Position numbers and translations under genes: made by a program. A stretch of DNA of 64,000 nucleotides. Source: Bacteroidetes bacterium HGW-Bacteroidetes-5. GTDB taxonomy: Bacteria; Bacteroidota; Bacteroidia; Bacteroidales; UBA932. Below, in pieces: positions 48,618-57,616 of the stretch (position 1 is its first letter; the number at the start of each line of letters is the position of its first letter). The notes beneath the pieces were generated by a model. It saw only the letters and a program-made list of their open reading frames with translations, ran no database searches and was not told the DNA's origin. The stretch spans positions 992,001 through 1,056,000 of the forward strand of contig PHDC01000001.1 in NCBI GenBank assembly GCA_002842515.1, written 5' to 3'.

Positions 48618-48644
48618 AATTTAGAAGGTTAAATTAATATAGAT

Positions 48645-49979
48645 ATGTCTTGGATTAAAGAGCAGTTTTATGCAATTGTAAACATCTCGGATCACATAGA
48701 TATAGAGAGTACTACAGAAAATATTAAAAAAAGCATTGTTTTTAGAGGAATCAATGTATGGATTCTCGCTTTTGCAGTAATAGTCGCCTCGGTCGGGCTC
48801 AATGTTAATTCAATTCCGGTAATAATCGGAGCAATGCTTATATCTCCTTTGATGGGCCCTATAATGGGGACAGGGCTGGCAGTAGGGATAAATGACACAC
48901 AACTCCTTAAGCGCTCACTCAAAAACTTCGCAGTTATGGTTGTAATCAGCATAGCAGCATCCACAACCTATTTTTTAATCTCACCTCTGGCACTTGCAGA
49001 ACCTACCGAGCTTCTTGCCCGTACACGGCCCACAATTTACGATGTCTTTATTGCATTTTTCGGGGGTATGGCAGGTATTATTGAGAGTGCCCGCAAAGAT
49101 AAAGGGACAGTCTTTGCAGGTGTAGCAATAGCAACGGCACTGATGCCGCCACTCTGTACTGCCGGATATGGTATTGCAAATGGTAATTTCTCCTACTTTA
49201 GCGGAGCGATGTATCTATTTATTATCAACTCTCTCTTTATAGCCCTATCTACATTTATCATTATAAGGTATTTAAAATTTCCGTTTGTCCATTTTGCAGA
49301 TCCTGCCAAAGAGAGAAGAGTACGACGATCTATAAGTCTTTTTGCGATGGTAATTATTATCCCAAGTATCTACAGCGGGTTCGTGGTTATACGCGAAAAC
49401 AACTTTAATCAATCTGTAAAAAGGTTCTTATCCGAAAATAAGAGTCTTGAAATCGGATATATATACGATCATAAAATTGACCACTCAAAAAAATCCTCAA
49501 CCCTGGAGTTGTCAATTGCGGGGGAGAGATTAAGTGATACAAAAAAAGAGATAATTTTTCAGAATCTTGAAAAATACGGAATCTCCAGAGGTCAGGTTTT
49601 CTTTAATGAAAACACTGTCTATGATAATAAATCTAATGACGAAGCTGTGCTGAAGAGCATTTTTGAGAGAAGCGATAAAGAGGTTGCACAAAGAGAGGAT
49701 ATTATAAAAAACCTCAGCTCCCGTTTGGACTCAATTAAGAGCTTAGAGATTCCATACGAACAGATTACAAAAGAGATAATGGCACAACACCCGGGTGTTC
49801 TGTCGCTCTCCCTTGCCAGAGGTTCCGAAATTTCAATCTCTCCATATGCGGCAAAAAATCAGATAGTCGCAGTAATCAAATGGTCCAAGCCACTTAATGA
49901 CAACGAACTAAAAAAACTTCAGGAGTGGCTCTCTGTGAGGCTCAATACCCCGAATATAAGAATCGTACAATCCAGATGA
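48645..49979 (+). CDS. DUF389/TIGR00341 membrane protein
   Basis: A 444-residue membrane protein. The family core is seen at about 40-230: GINVWILAFAVIVASVGLNVNS, the conserved VIIGAMLISPLMGPIMGTGLAVGI, FFGGMAGIIESARKDKGTVF and AGVAIATALMPPLCTAGYGI, with about six helices. A soluble C-terminal half (about 260-444) is coiled-coil-rich. Function is unknown. It is the first of three genes chained by ATGA overlaps (CapA-like, then PhoH). Confidence 0.88.
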   Translation: MSWIKEQFYAIVNISDHIDIESTTENIKKSIVFRGINVWILAFAVIVASVGLNVNSIPVIIGAMLISPLMGPIMGTGLAVGINDTQLLKRSLKNFAVMVVISIAASTTYFLISPLALAEPTELLARTRPTIYDVFIAFFGGMAGIIESARKDKGTVFAGVAIATALMPPLCTAGYGIANGNFSYFSGAMYLFIINSLFIALSTFIIIRYLKFPFVHFADPAKERRVRRSISLFAMVIIIPSIYSGFVVIRENNFNQSVKRFLSENKSLEIGYIYDHKIDHSKKSSTLELSIAGERLSDTKKEIIFQNLEKYGISRGQVFFNENTVYDNKSNDEAVLKSIFERSDKEVAQREDIIKNLSSRLDSIKSLEIPYEQITKEIMAQHPGVLSLSLARGSEISISPYAAKNQIVAVIKWSKPLNDNELKKLQEWLSVRLNTPNIRIVQSR

Positions 49980-51058
49980 TAAAAGCGCTTATCCTCTTTA
50001 CCTTCTTTTTCGGAACTATCTCCGCACAACCGGCCGACACCTTACGGATGCTCTTTCTGGGTGATATTATGCAACACAAAGAGCAACTTGAAGCTGCATT
50101 TAACCAGACAAGTCTCCCGGGCAAAAAAAGCCCTGCCGAACCCCTCTCGTATGACTACTCTTCATACTTCTCAAACCTTAAAAGCTATTTTGAAAAGGCG
50201 CATATAGTGGGAGCAAATATGGAGACAACCTTTGCACCACCTCCATTTGCAGGCTACCCTGCATTTCGCTCACCAAGTTCACTCGCAGCCGAGTGTGTAA
50301 AGAGCGGAATAAATCTGATGTTCGCTGCAAATAACCACTCTGCAGATGCCGGGAGTGCAGGATTAAGGGGCTCAATCGAGACCTATGAACAACTTGGAGT
50401 ACCATATACCGGAATATACCGTTCCGAGGCAGATGAAGAGCTGTTAAATCCCCTTATCATTGAAAAACACGGATTTAAAATTGCCTTTCTCAATTACACT
50501 TACGGGACTAACGGTATCAAAACACCACTTCCCTTCATAATTAAACGGCTTACATCTGACCAAGTAGAGAGAGATTTAGCTTTGGCCAAAAGTAAATCTG
50601 TCGACCTTATTTGTGCTGCAGTACACTGGGGTGACGAATATATGACCGAGCCGGGTGAATATCAGCAAAAGTGGGAGAGAGAGCTCTACTCCAATGGGGT
50701 GGATATTATCATAGGTTCCCATCCTCACGTACCTCAGGATGTTGCCGTTTACAGAGATTCTGCCGGAAAAGTATCCAAGATTACCGCCTACTCTCTAGGC
50801 AATGCAATATCCAATATGACGGCAAAAAACACCCGGATAGGAGTGATGCTGGAGATTGCAGTTACCCGGGACAGCGCCGGAAAGAGAGAGATTTGCGAAC
50901 CGCAAAAGCATCTTATCTGGACAGTCAGACCTACCTTAAAGGGTGAGAACTACTCAATTCTTCACATCAAAGATTATCTTACAAACAGCCCAACCATCGG
51001 CAAATTACGGGAACACGACTTAATTGTGAACTATTATAAACAATTCAATAAGGAATGA
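49976..51058 (+). CDS. CapA-family exported metallophosphatase-like protein
   Basis: A 360-residue protein of the CapA/poly-gamma-glutamate family with a calcineurin-like fold. Motifs: LFLGDIMQHKEQ, VGANMETTFAPP, FAANNHSADAGSAG, AAVHWGDEY and IIGSHPHVPQDV. I place the start at the ATG at 49976, which overlaps the DUF389 stop (ATGA) and is followed by a signal peptide (MIKALILFTFFFGTISAQ); the frame is open upstream to 49925 but that would add 17 polar residues in front of the signal peptide. Role in exopolymer synthesis is not shown here; such stand-alone proteins are of unknown function. Confidence 0.88.
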   Translation: MIKALILFTFFFGTISAQPADTLRMLFLGDIMQHKEQLEAAFNQTSLPGKKSPAEPLSYDYSSYFSNLKSYFEKAHIVGANMETTFAPPPFAGYPAFRSPSSLAAECVKSGINLMFAANNHSADAGSAGLRGSIETYEQLGVPYTGIYRSEADEELLNPLIIEKHGFKIAFLNYTYGTNGIKTPLPFIIKRLTSDQVERDLALAKSKSVDLICAAVHWGDEYMTEPGEYQQKWERELYSNGVDIIIGSHPHVPQDVAVYRDSAGKVSKITAYSLGNAISNMTAKNTRIGVMLEIAVTRDSAGKREICEPQKHLIWTVRPTLKGENYSILHIKDYLTNSPTIGKLREHDLIVNYYKQFNKE

Positions 51059-52008
51059 CAGAGAGGGTTATAGAACTGGATGCAATAGATCCGGTAGATA
51101 TTTACGGGGTCAATAATAGAATCATTGACAGGCTGGCATATTTTTTTCCAAAACTGAAGATCGCAGCCAGAGGTTCGCAAATATTCCTAAAGGGGAGTGT
51201 TTCCGATATGAAAAAATTTGAAGATAAGCTCAATGCTTTAATTGAGATAAGAGGGAGAAAAAGGAGACTTAATGAAGATGATGTAAACTCCCTTTTTGAG
51301 GAGCAATCAACTGACTCTTCAAGGTTAGTTGCAGATGATGACGGTGAGATAATTGTATACGGAACAGAGGGTAAAATAATCCGGGCAAGAACTAAGAACC
51401 AAAGATTATTGGTAGAGAGCTACTCAAAGAGTGACCTGCTATTTGCTCTGGGGCCGGCAGGTACCGGAAAGACATATACAGCAATAGCCCTTGCAGTGAG
51501 AGCACTCAAAAATAAAGAGGTTAAGAGACTTATCCTCACACGACCTGCTGTGGAGGCCGGAGAGAGGCTGGGATTCCTTCCCGGTGATATGAGGGAGAAG
51601 CTGGATCCCTATCTGCAACCGCTTTATGACGCACTTAAAGATATGATTCCTGCCCGAAGGCTCACAGAGCTTATGGAGGAGGGGGTTATTCAGATAGCAC
51701 CACTCGCTTTTATGAGGGGGAGAACACTGGAGGGTGCCTTTGTTATTCTGGACGAGGCACAAAATACCACTATGGGGCAGCTTAAGATGTTTCTTACCAG
51801 AATGGGAAACAGCTCGAAGTTCATTGTTACCGGAGACGCTACCCAGATTGATCTCCCCAAAAAGAGCGACTCAGGTCTTTTGCGGGGGGTGGAGATGATT
51901 GGGAATCTAAAAGGGGTGGCTGTTATCAATTTCGAAAAATGTGATATAGTAAGACACCCCCTCGTTTCTCAAATTGTAGAGGCTTTCGAAAAAAGCAAAG
52001 AAGAGTAA
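51055..52008 (+). CDS. phoH: PhoH-family ATPase
   Basis: A 317-residue cytoplasmic ATPase. An N-terminal KH-like region (about 1-75: GVNNRIIDRLAYFFPKLKIAARGSQ) precedes the PhoH domain with Walker A GPAGTGKT at 133-140, LTRPAVEAGERLGFLPGD, Walker B FVILDEAQNTT and FIVTGDATQIDLP. PhoH/YbeZ proteins act in RNA metabolism, often beside YbeY. Here it instead follows DUF389 and CapA-like genes, with a 4-nt overlap. It ends 14 nt from the stop of a convergent gene with no clear terminator. Confidence 0.93.
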   Translation: MTERVIELDAIDPVDIYGVNNRIIDRLAYFFPKLKIAARGSQIFLKGSVSDMKKFEDKLNALIEIRGRKRRLNEDDVNSLFEEQSTDSSRLVADDDGEIIVYGTEGKIIRARTKNQRLLVESYSKSDLLFALGPAGTGKTYTAIALAVRALKNKEVKRLILTRPAVEAGERLGFLPGDMREKLDPYLQPLYDALKDMIPARRLTELMEEGVIQIAPLAFMRGRTLEGAFVILDEAQNTTMGQLKMFLTRMGNSSKFIVTGDATQIDLPKKSDSGLLRGVEMIGNLKGVAVINFEKCDIVRHPLVSQIVEAFEKSKEE

Positions 52009-52022
52009 AGCAGACCCGAGAG

Positions 52023-53654
52023 TTAGAGTAGCTTTATAATTTGTCCGCCTCTTTTTTGTGCCGGCTCTCCGCCGGATAGTGTCCACACTCCGTTTACCAT
52101 TACTTCATTAATCCCTTGTGCAAATTGATGCGGGTTGGCAAAGGTTGCGGTATCTATGATTGTTGCGGGGTCAAAAACCACAATATCTGCAAAATAACCC
52201 GGCAGAATCGAGCCTCTGTTTTTAAGTCCCAGCCTTGAAGCGGGCATTGAAGTACATTTTTTTACGGCTGTAGAGAGATCCATCAAAGACTCCTCTCTGC
52301 AATATTTACCCAGGAATCGCGGAAATGTCCCGTATGATCTTGGATGTGGCATACTCTCAGACAGTGTCCCAACCGGTGAGTAGACACTCCCGTCTGATGC
52401 AGGCATTGCCAGAGGGTGAGATAGAAACATCTTCACATTCTCCTCTGTCATAGCAAAGCCAATAATGCTTACAGATACACTCTCCTCAATCAGCAGGTCT
52501 CTGATAAACGGCCAAGGCTCTTTCCCGGTAAGTTGGCAACACTGCTCCACATTTTGCCCGATAAATCTCTTGTTTGAATCAACTCTGCAAGATGTGACCA
52601 CCACATTTGCGGGTCCCCCCAATCTTGCAATTCTGGAGAGCGCATACTCCCCTATCTTTTTTGATTTGGCTTCGTCTTTTAGCCGGGCAATAATATCCTC
52701 TTTGGATCCGTCCCGGTCACTCAAAGGTATAAAGGTAGACATACCTGTAGAGAATGCAATGTAGGGATAACGGTCAAATGCAATATCCACACCCTGGGAT
52801 GCTGCCCTCTCTATCTGCTTGAGAAGAGCGGGTGCTTTATGCCAGTTGGCAGCGTTCTGAGCCTTAAGGTGAGAGATCTGGAGCCTTACACCGGATTTTT
52901 TTGCTATTTCAATAGCCTCGGCTACAGCCTCCTCTACTCTGTCATCTTCATTTCTCATATGTATTGCAAAGAGGCCCTTGTAATCTGCCACAACTTTGCA
53001 AAGCTGAGCAATCTCTTCATTTGAGGCGTATGAGCCGGGAGTGTACTCCAGACCGCACGAAATCCCCAGAGAGCCCTGCTCCATTTGTGTGGCAAGAATA
53101 CTCTTCATTTGCTCCAACTGCTCATCTGTGCAACGGACATCTTTATCCCCTACAACAAACTGTCTTAAATCTCCCTGTCCGGTAAATGATCCGTAATTGA
53201 GCCCCAGCTTCTGTTGCGAAAGGGCTCCGTAAAAATCTCCGATACTCTCCCATTTGGTAGTGGGGAAAGGGCTGGAGCCGCAGTTCCCTCCTATTTCGGT
53301 AGTTACCCCTTGGTAAATTTTACTGTCACCGAGCGGAGACTCAAAAAGATTTCCATCTGTGTGGGTGTGAATATCCACAAACCCCGGAGAGACGGCTGCC
53401 CCTTTTGCATCAATTATGACATCTGCACTATCTCCGAGTGATGAGGCAATTGCAGATATCTTTCCATCCTTAATACCTATCTCCCCGGGAAAGGGTTTTC
53501 CACCCTCACCGTTGTAGATAACCCCACCTTTAATGATAGAGTCAAAGCGGTTATTCGCCTTTAAGATTCTACTGCTTGAATATCCTAAGCCGAATGCTGC
53601 TCCGGCAAATAGAGAGCTTTGGATAAATTTTCGTCTGGAAATTGTGCTGCTCAT
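52023..53654 (-). CDS. Tat-exported D-aminoacylase / amidohydrolase
   Basis: A 543-residue amidohydrolase. The N-terminus SRRKFIQSSLFAGAAFGLGY is a twin-arginine signal (Arg7, Arg8). The metal-site HxH is in VSPGFVDIHTHTDGN, with TTEIGGNCGSSPFP, QISHLKAQ and the C-terminal LGLKNRGSILPGYFADIVVFDP. This is the N-acyl-D-amino-acid deacylase/D-aminoacylase group, which removes N-acyl groups from D-amino acids; the exact substrate is uncertain. It lies 17 nt after apbE on the same strand. Folding before export via Tat fits a metal enzyme. Confidence 0.9.
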   Translation of the reverse strand: MSSTISRRKFIQSSLFAGAAFGLGYSSSRILKANNRFDSIIKGGVIYNGEGGKPFPGEIGIKDGKISAIASSLGDSADVIIDAKGAAVSPGFVDIHTHTDGNLFESPLGDSKIYQGVTTEIGGNCGSSPFPTTKWESIGDFYGALSQQKLGLNYGSFTGQGDLRQFVVGDKDVRCTDEQLEQMKSILATQMEQGSLGISCGLEYTPGSYASNEEIAQLCKVVADYKGLFAIHMRNEDDRVEEAVAEAIEIAKKSGVRLQISHLKAQNAANWHKAPALLKQIERAASQGVDIAFDRYPYIAFSTGMSTFIPLSDRDGSKEDIIARLKDEAKSKKIGEYALSRIARLGGPANVVVTSCRVDSNKRFIGQNVEQCCQLTGKEPWPFIRDLLIEESVSVSIIGFAMTEENVKMFLSHPLAMPASDGSVYSPVGTLSESMPHPRSYGTFPRFLGKYCREESLMDLSTAVKKCTSMPASRLGLKNRGSILPGYFADIVVFDPATIIDTATFANPHQFAQGINEVMVNGVWTLSGGEPAQKRGGQIIKLL

Positions 53655-53671
53655 AATATATCGTTTATTAG

Positions 53672-54673
53672 TTATCTTATTTGTATACCGGCACTCTTAT
53701 AGACCCTGAGTGAGTCTCCCTGTGAATAGACAAGGTATCCCTCAATTTTTGGGTCACTCTCAATTATCTCAATTGCTTTTTCGACTCCTGCAACCATAAA
53801 CCAGGTTGCGTATGCATCTGCAGTCATTGCATCCGGGGCTGTTACCGTTGCGCTTAAAATGCTCTCTTTGGCCGGATATCCCGTAAGCGGATTAATCGTA
53901 TGAGAGTACTTTTGGCCATCCTCTTCATAAAATTTTCTGTAGTTTCCGGAGGTGGCAAGCCCCCCGCCCGAAAGGAGCAGGATATCCTGCAGATCTTCTC
54001 CCTGCACCATATTTCCGTCAACAGGTCTGTCTATGCCCACACTCCACTTTTTGCCTTTTGGGTTTACCCCTTTGCAGAAGATTTCACCACCAACCTCAAT
54101 TAGATAGTTGTTAATCCCTATCTTTTCAAATTGAGATGCAATAACATCTGCGGTGTAACCCTGGGCAATTGCGTTAAAGTTGAGAGTAACATCCTTATTT
54201 GTCTTTATCACTTTGGACTCCTCAATATAGATTTTATCCATTCCGGTGAGTGAGAGAGCAGAGTCAACTCTCTCTTGAGTTATAGTGATCTTGTTTTTGA
54301 ATCCAAACCCCCAAATATTAAACAAAGGTGCAGCAGAGACATCAAACAGCCCTCCGCTCAATTTGTAGATCTCATAAGATCTGTCGAAGACATTCCGGAA
54401 GAGAGTATCAACAGAAAGATCCTCTCCGTTATTGATCTTTGTTATTAAAGACTCCTTGTTGTAAACCGACAGTGAAAAATCAATATCATTAAGAATGCTC
54501 TCAACAAGTGAGTCAAGGGGCACACCGTTTTCGTCACTATAAGCTATATGATATGTTGTCCCCTGAGTAAATCCGTCAATCATCCTATACTCAGTTTTTG
54601 AACAGCAGGTAAATGCTATAACAGAAAGCAGTAATAATGCGCTCTTTAAGAATTTAATTCCCCAATATTTCAT
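53672..54673 (-). CDS. apbE: FAD:protein FMN transferase (ApbE), lipoprotein
   Basis: A 333-residue periplasmic flavin transferase that attaches FMN covalently to Thr residues of targets such as NqrB/NqrC and RnfG. The lipobox is FTCC (about residue 23). Markers: YRMIDGFTQGTTYHIAY, SLSVYNKESLITKIN, FDVSAAPLFNIWGFGFKN, LNFNAIAQGYTADVIA, YLIEVGGEIFCKG, SHTINPLTGYPA and ATVTAPDAMTADAYATWFMV. No Nqr or Rnf gene is in the window. It is divergent from the FISUMP lipoprotein, with -7 elements for both in the gap. Confidence 0.93.
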   Translation of the reverse strand: MKYWGIKFLKSALLLLSVIAFTCCSKTEYRMIDGFTQGTTYHIAYSDENGVPLDSLVESILNDIDFSLSVYNKESLITKINNGEDLSVDTLFRNVFDRSYEIYKLSGGLFDVSAAPLFNIWGFGFKNKITITQERVDSALSLTGMDKIYIEESKVIKTNKDVTLNFNAIAQGYTADVIASQFEKIGINNYLIEVGGEIFCKGVNPKGKKWSVGIDRPVDGNMVQGEDLQDILLLSGGGLATSGNYRKFYEEDGQKYSHTINPLTGYPAKESILSATVTAPDAMTADAYATWFMVAGVEKAIEIIESDPKIEGYLVYSQGDSLRVYKSAGIQIR

Positions 54674-54692
54674 TCTGTGGTATACTTTGGCA

Positions 54693-54720
54693 CAAATTTA
54701 GAATAAAAATAATATCTTTG
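54693..54720. promoter_or_regulatory. Divergent -7 promoter elements (apbE and FISUMP gene)
   Basis: On the minus strand TAAATTTG (54700-54693) can serve apbE (ATG 54673). On the plus strand TATCTTTG (54713-54720), followed by C, can serve the FISUMP gene (ATG 54748), with a TTG at 54687-54689 that is 23 nt away, slightly far. Both match TAnnTTTG. Confidence 0.45.
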
Positions 54721-54747
54721 CTACTTAATTCGACCTCAGTAAATAAT

Positions 54748-55761
54748 ATGAGAAAGTATTCAATTTTTTTTCTGTCACTGCTATTTTTAACATCACTCTC
54801 TTTTACCTCTTGTAAAAAGGACGACACCGAAGAAGATGACACTCTATATATGGAAGGCACTCTTGCCTACACTCTTCCAGGTTATTTAACGGCACTTCAA
54901 GAGGTAGAACTCAACGCTACCGGCATAACAACCCCTACTTCCGGTGCAACATATAAATGGCACACCACCGGTTTTGGAGTTGACTCAATTGTTGGAGAGA
55001 GTGTCAAGATTATTGCCCCCGGAGGGTATGGAGACTACACAGTTATCCTGACCGTCTCACATCCGGATTACGCATCAAAAACACTCTCCAAGACTACAGT
55101 CGTTATCAATCCGAGTGTAGAAGGGAGCTACTCGGGAACAATTAAAGGGCCGGGAACACTCATAGATACCCGCGACGGAAAGATTTACAACTACAAACAG
55201 TTTGATAAACTATATTGGTTTACCTCAAATCTTCAATGGGAAGGTGCAGGAAAAGCATACAACAATGAGAAGGCTCTCTCTCCAATTTATGGAGTTCTCT
55301 ACACCTGGAACGAGGCTACTGGCGGGCAGAGTAAAAGCGGCCTGGGTAACGGTCCAACAGGGGTGTGCCCGCAAGGGTGGAGCATTCCCACCAAAGAGGA
55401 TTGGGAAAATTTAGGAGGGGCACTCAAAGGCTCTCCCGTTATCTTTGACTCTAATTGGGCAGGCTTGGGAGAGATCGCCTCTGCAAATGCAAAACTTAAC
55501 GGCACATCAATCTGGAAATACAGCCCAAATAACTTAAAAAACAATACAATCGGCTGGAACGCCCTTCCAGGAGGAAGCTCTTCGAACAATTTTAAGAGTT
55601 TTGCCAATATCTCACAATTTGGGTTTTGGTGGAGCTCATCCCAAAAAGACTCAAACAACGGAGAGTACCGTTTTATCCATTTTGACTCCCCGGATTTCCC
55701 ATACAACTTTGGAGACAAAGGCTATCTCGGAGCAAATGTCCGTTGCGTAAAGCTTTATTAA
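54748..55761 (+). CDS. FISUMP-domain lipoprotein with PKD-like domain
   Basis: A 337-residue surface-type lipoprotein. I start it at ATG 54748 (MRKYSIFFLSLLFLTSLSFTSC), which gives a clean lipobox FTSC; the frame is open to 54718 but that ATG lies upstream of or at the predicted transcription start. After an acidic linker come a PKD/Ig-like domain (about 30-130; GATYKWHTTGFG, GDYTVILTVSHPDYA) and a C-terminal FISUMP region (GVLYTWNEATGG, GVCPQGWSIPTKEDWENLGG, FWWSSSQKDSNNGEYRF). Role is unknown; possibly adhesion. It is followed by lemA at 26 nt. Confidence 0.88.
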   Translation: MRKYSIFFLSLLFLTSLSFTSCKKDDTEEDDTLYMEGTLAYTLPGYLTALQEVELNATGITTPTSGATYKWHTTGFGVDSIVGESVKIIAPGGYGDYTVILTVSHPDYASKTLSKTTVVINPSVEGSYSGTIKGPGTLIDTRDGKIYNYKQFDKLYWFTSNLQWEGAGKAYNNEKALSPIYGVLYTWNEATGGQSKSGLGNGPTGVCPQGWSIPTKEDWENLGGALKGSPVIFDSNWAGLGEIASANAKLNGTSIWKYSPNNLKNNTIGWNALPGGSSSNNFKSFANISQFGFWWSSSQKDSNNGEYRFIHFDSPDFPYNFGDKGYLGANVRCVKLY

Positions 55762-55787
55762 TACTAATAACTAAAATTTTTAAGCAT

Positions 55788-56384
55788 ATGAAAATGTCAA
55801 AAGGCATCATTACACTGATTATTATTCTCGGTGTCCTGTTTTTAATATTTATGTGGGGGAAGAATGGCTACAATAAGATGGTTGGCCAAGAGGAGGGAGT
55901 TACCACTGCCTGGTCTCAGGTAGAGAATGTTTATCAGAGAAGGGCAGATCTTATTCCCAACCTGGTTGCCACTGTTAAAGGTTACGCCTCACACGAAAGA
56001 GAGACTCTGGAAGGAGTTGTTAACGCACGCGCAAAAGCGACTCAGACTACCATAGATCCAACCAATATGACTCCGGAGAGTATGGCCAAATTCCAGCAAG
56101 CTCAGGGTGAACTCTCACAAGCTATCGGCAGACTGATGGTGGTTGTGGAGCAGTATCCGGATCTCAAAGCAAGTCAGAATTTTTTAGAGCTTCAGGCACA
56201 ACTTGAGGGGACAGAAAACAGAATTACAGTTGAGAGACAAAAGTACAACGAGACAGCAAGACTATATAATACAACTATTCGTCTCTTCCCTAAGAATATT
56301 CTTGCCGGAATTTTCGGCTTTGAGAAAAAGGTATACTTTGAAGCTAAAGAGGGTGCAGAGAATGCCCCTGTAGTGCAGTTCTAG
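55788..56384 (+). CDS. lemA: LemA-family protein
   Basis: A 198-residue protein with one N-terminal membrane helix (GIITLIIILGVLFLIFMWG) and a helical-bundle domain carrying the LemA signature: YNKMVGQEEGVTTAWSQVEN, VYQRRADLIPNLVATVKGYA, EGVVNARAKAT and LEAQLEGTENRITVERQ. I take ATG 55788 (MKMSKG; 55794 also possible) since the frame upstream to 55743 has only a TTG inside the previous gene. LemA and TPM-domain proteins commonly travel together in an envelope-associated operon, as here. Confidence 0.93.
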   Translation: MKMSKGIITLIIILGVLFLIFMWGKNGYNKMVGQEEGVTTAWSQVENVYQRRADLIPNLVATVKGYASHERETLEGVVNARAKATQTTIDPTNMTPESMAKFQQAQGELSQAIGRLMVVVEQYPDLKASQNFLELQAQLEGTENRITVERQKYNETARLYNTTIRLFPKNILAGIFGFEKKVYFEAKEGAENAPVVQF

Positions 56385-56386
56385 CC

Positions 56387-56824
56387 GTGGCCTCCTCAAA
56401 ATTTCTCAGCAAAGATGAGCAGGCGCAGATTGTAAAGGCTATTGAATCTGCGGAGCTCAACACATCCGGGGAGATTCGGGTTCATCTTGAATCTCTTTGC
56501 ATTGGTGATCCATTTGAAAGGGCAGTCTACCTTTTCAATAAACTGAAGATGCATAAGACAAAAGATCGCAACGGCGTTCTTATCTATGTTGCATTTGAAT
56601 CAAAGAAATTTGCAATAATAGGAGATTCCGGGATAAATGAGAAGGTTCCGGATAACTTCTGGGACGGGGAGAAAGAGCTGCTGCTCTCTTTCCTTCGCGA
56701 GGGAGAGATTGCAAAGGGACTTATTTCGGTTATTGAAATTGCCGGAAACAATCTAAAGAGTTACTTCCCATATCAAACCGACGACACTAATGAACAGAGC
56801 AATGAGATATCCTTTGGTGAGTAG
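56387..56824 (+). CDS. TPM-domain protein (short, soluble)
   Basis: A 145-residue TPM-fold protein, probably starting at GTG 56387, 2 nt after the lemA stop. Markers: FLSKDEQAQIVKAIESAELNTSGEIRVHLE, KTKDRNGVLIYVAFESKKFAIIGDSGINEKV and FREGEIAKGLISVIEIAGN. No signal peptide or membrane helix is seen, so it is probably cytoplasmic or peripheral, unlike the next TPM protein. Its last 35 nt overlap the next gene. Confidence 0.85.
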   Translation: MASSKFLSKDEQAQIVKAIESAELNTSGEIRVHLESLCIGDPFERAVYLFNKLKMHKTKDRNGVLIYVAFESKKFAIIGDSGINEKVPDNFWDGEKELLLSFLREGEIAKGLISVIEIAGNNLKSYFPYQTDDTNEQSNEISFGE

Positions 56825-57614
56825 ACTGGTGCTTGTAGCATCTTTGCTGCTCCTTTTACCTGCAACTATCTTCTGTGCAGTTCCTCAAAAACCTGTACCG
56901 ACTGTTCTGGTCAATGATTTTGCAGGGATTCTCTCCACAAACCATAAGAGCGATTTGGAAAACAGACTTGTCGAGTTCTCCAAAAAAACCTCAAACCAGG
57001 TTGTAGTGGTTATCGTTGCATCTCTGGATGGTATGGATAAAGCCCAGATGGCATACTCCATAGGTGAAAGCTGGGGTGTCGGAGATGCCAAATTCAACAA
57101 CGGAATTGTTATCCTTATAAAACCTAAAGTGGGTAATGAGAGGGGTGAAGCATTTATTGCAACCGGATACGGCCTTGAGGGCGCCCTTCCGGATGCCGTC
57201 TGTAAAAGAATCATAGAAAACGAGATGATCCCAAACTTCAAGTTGGATAACTACTATGCAGGGATAGATGCTGCTCTTTCCGTAATACTGCCTATTGCTG
57301 CAGGAGAGTATAGCTTTGAAGATTATAAAAAAGGCGAGGAGGGTGGTATTGCAGGTGCGATTGCTATTCTCTTCTTTGTATTTCTTTTTGTTGTTCTTGC
57401 AATTGGTAAAAAAGGTGGAAACACCACTAACCTTGGCGGCAGAGGCCGCAGAGGGCCTAGTGCTCTGGATCTGCTTTTACTGGGATCTTTGCTTTCGGGA
57501 GGACGAGGTAGTTCCGGCGGTTTTGGCGGCGGCTTTGGAGGTAGTGGAGGCGGTGGCTTCGGCGGGTTCGGAGGCGGTGGCTTCGGCGGCGGCGGTGCCG
57601 GTGGAAGCTGGTAA
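56790..57614 (+). CDS. TPM-domain membrane protein with Gly-rich tail (YgcG-like)
   Basis: A 274-residue exported protein: signal peptide (about 5-30, LVLVASLLLLLPATIFCA), TPM domain (about 35-180; VNDFAGILSTNHKSDLENRLVEF, GESWGVGDAKFNNGIVILI, EAFIATGYGLEGALPDAVCKRI), a membrane helix (AGAIAILFFVFLFVVLAIG) and a C-terminal stretch of Gly, Phe and Ser repeats ending GGSW. This is the YgcG layout. It overlaps the previous gene in another frame; ATG 56802 is an alternative start. It ends 2 nt from the stop of a convergent TolC-like gene. Confidence 0.88.
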   Translation: MNRAMRYPLVSRLVLVASLLLLLPATIFCAVPQKPVPTVLVNDFAGILSTNHKSDLENRLVEFSKKTSNQVVVVIVASLDGMDKAQMAYSIGESWGVGDAKFNNGIVILIKPKVGNERGEAFIATGYGLEGALPDAVCKRIIENEMIPNFKLDNYYAGIDAALSVILPIAAGEYSFEDYKKGEEGGIAGAIAILFFVFLFVVLAIGKKGGNTTNLGGRGRRGPSALDLLLLGSLLSGGRGSSGGFGGGFGGSGGGGFGGFGGGGFGGGGAGGSW

Positions 57615-57616
57615 CC

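Noticed and set aside
49925-49975. N-terminal extension of the CapA-like protein
   Set aside because: It would place 17 polar residues before an otherwise clean signal peptide and overlap DUF389 by 55 nt; the ATG at 49976 forms an ATGA junction.
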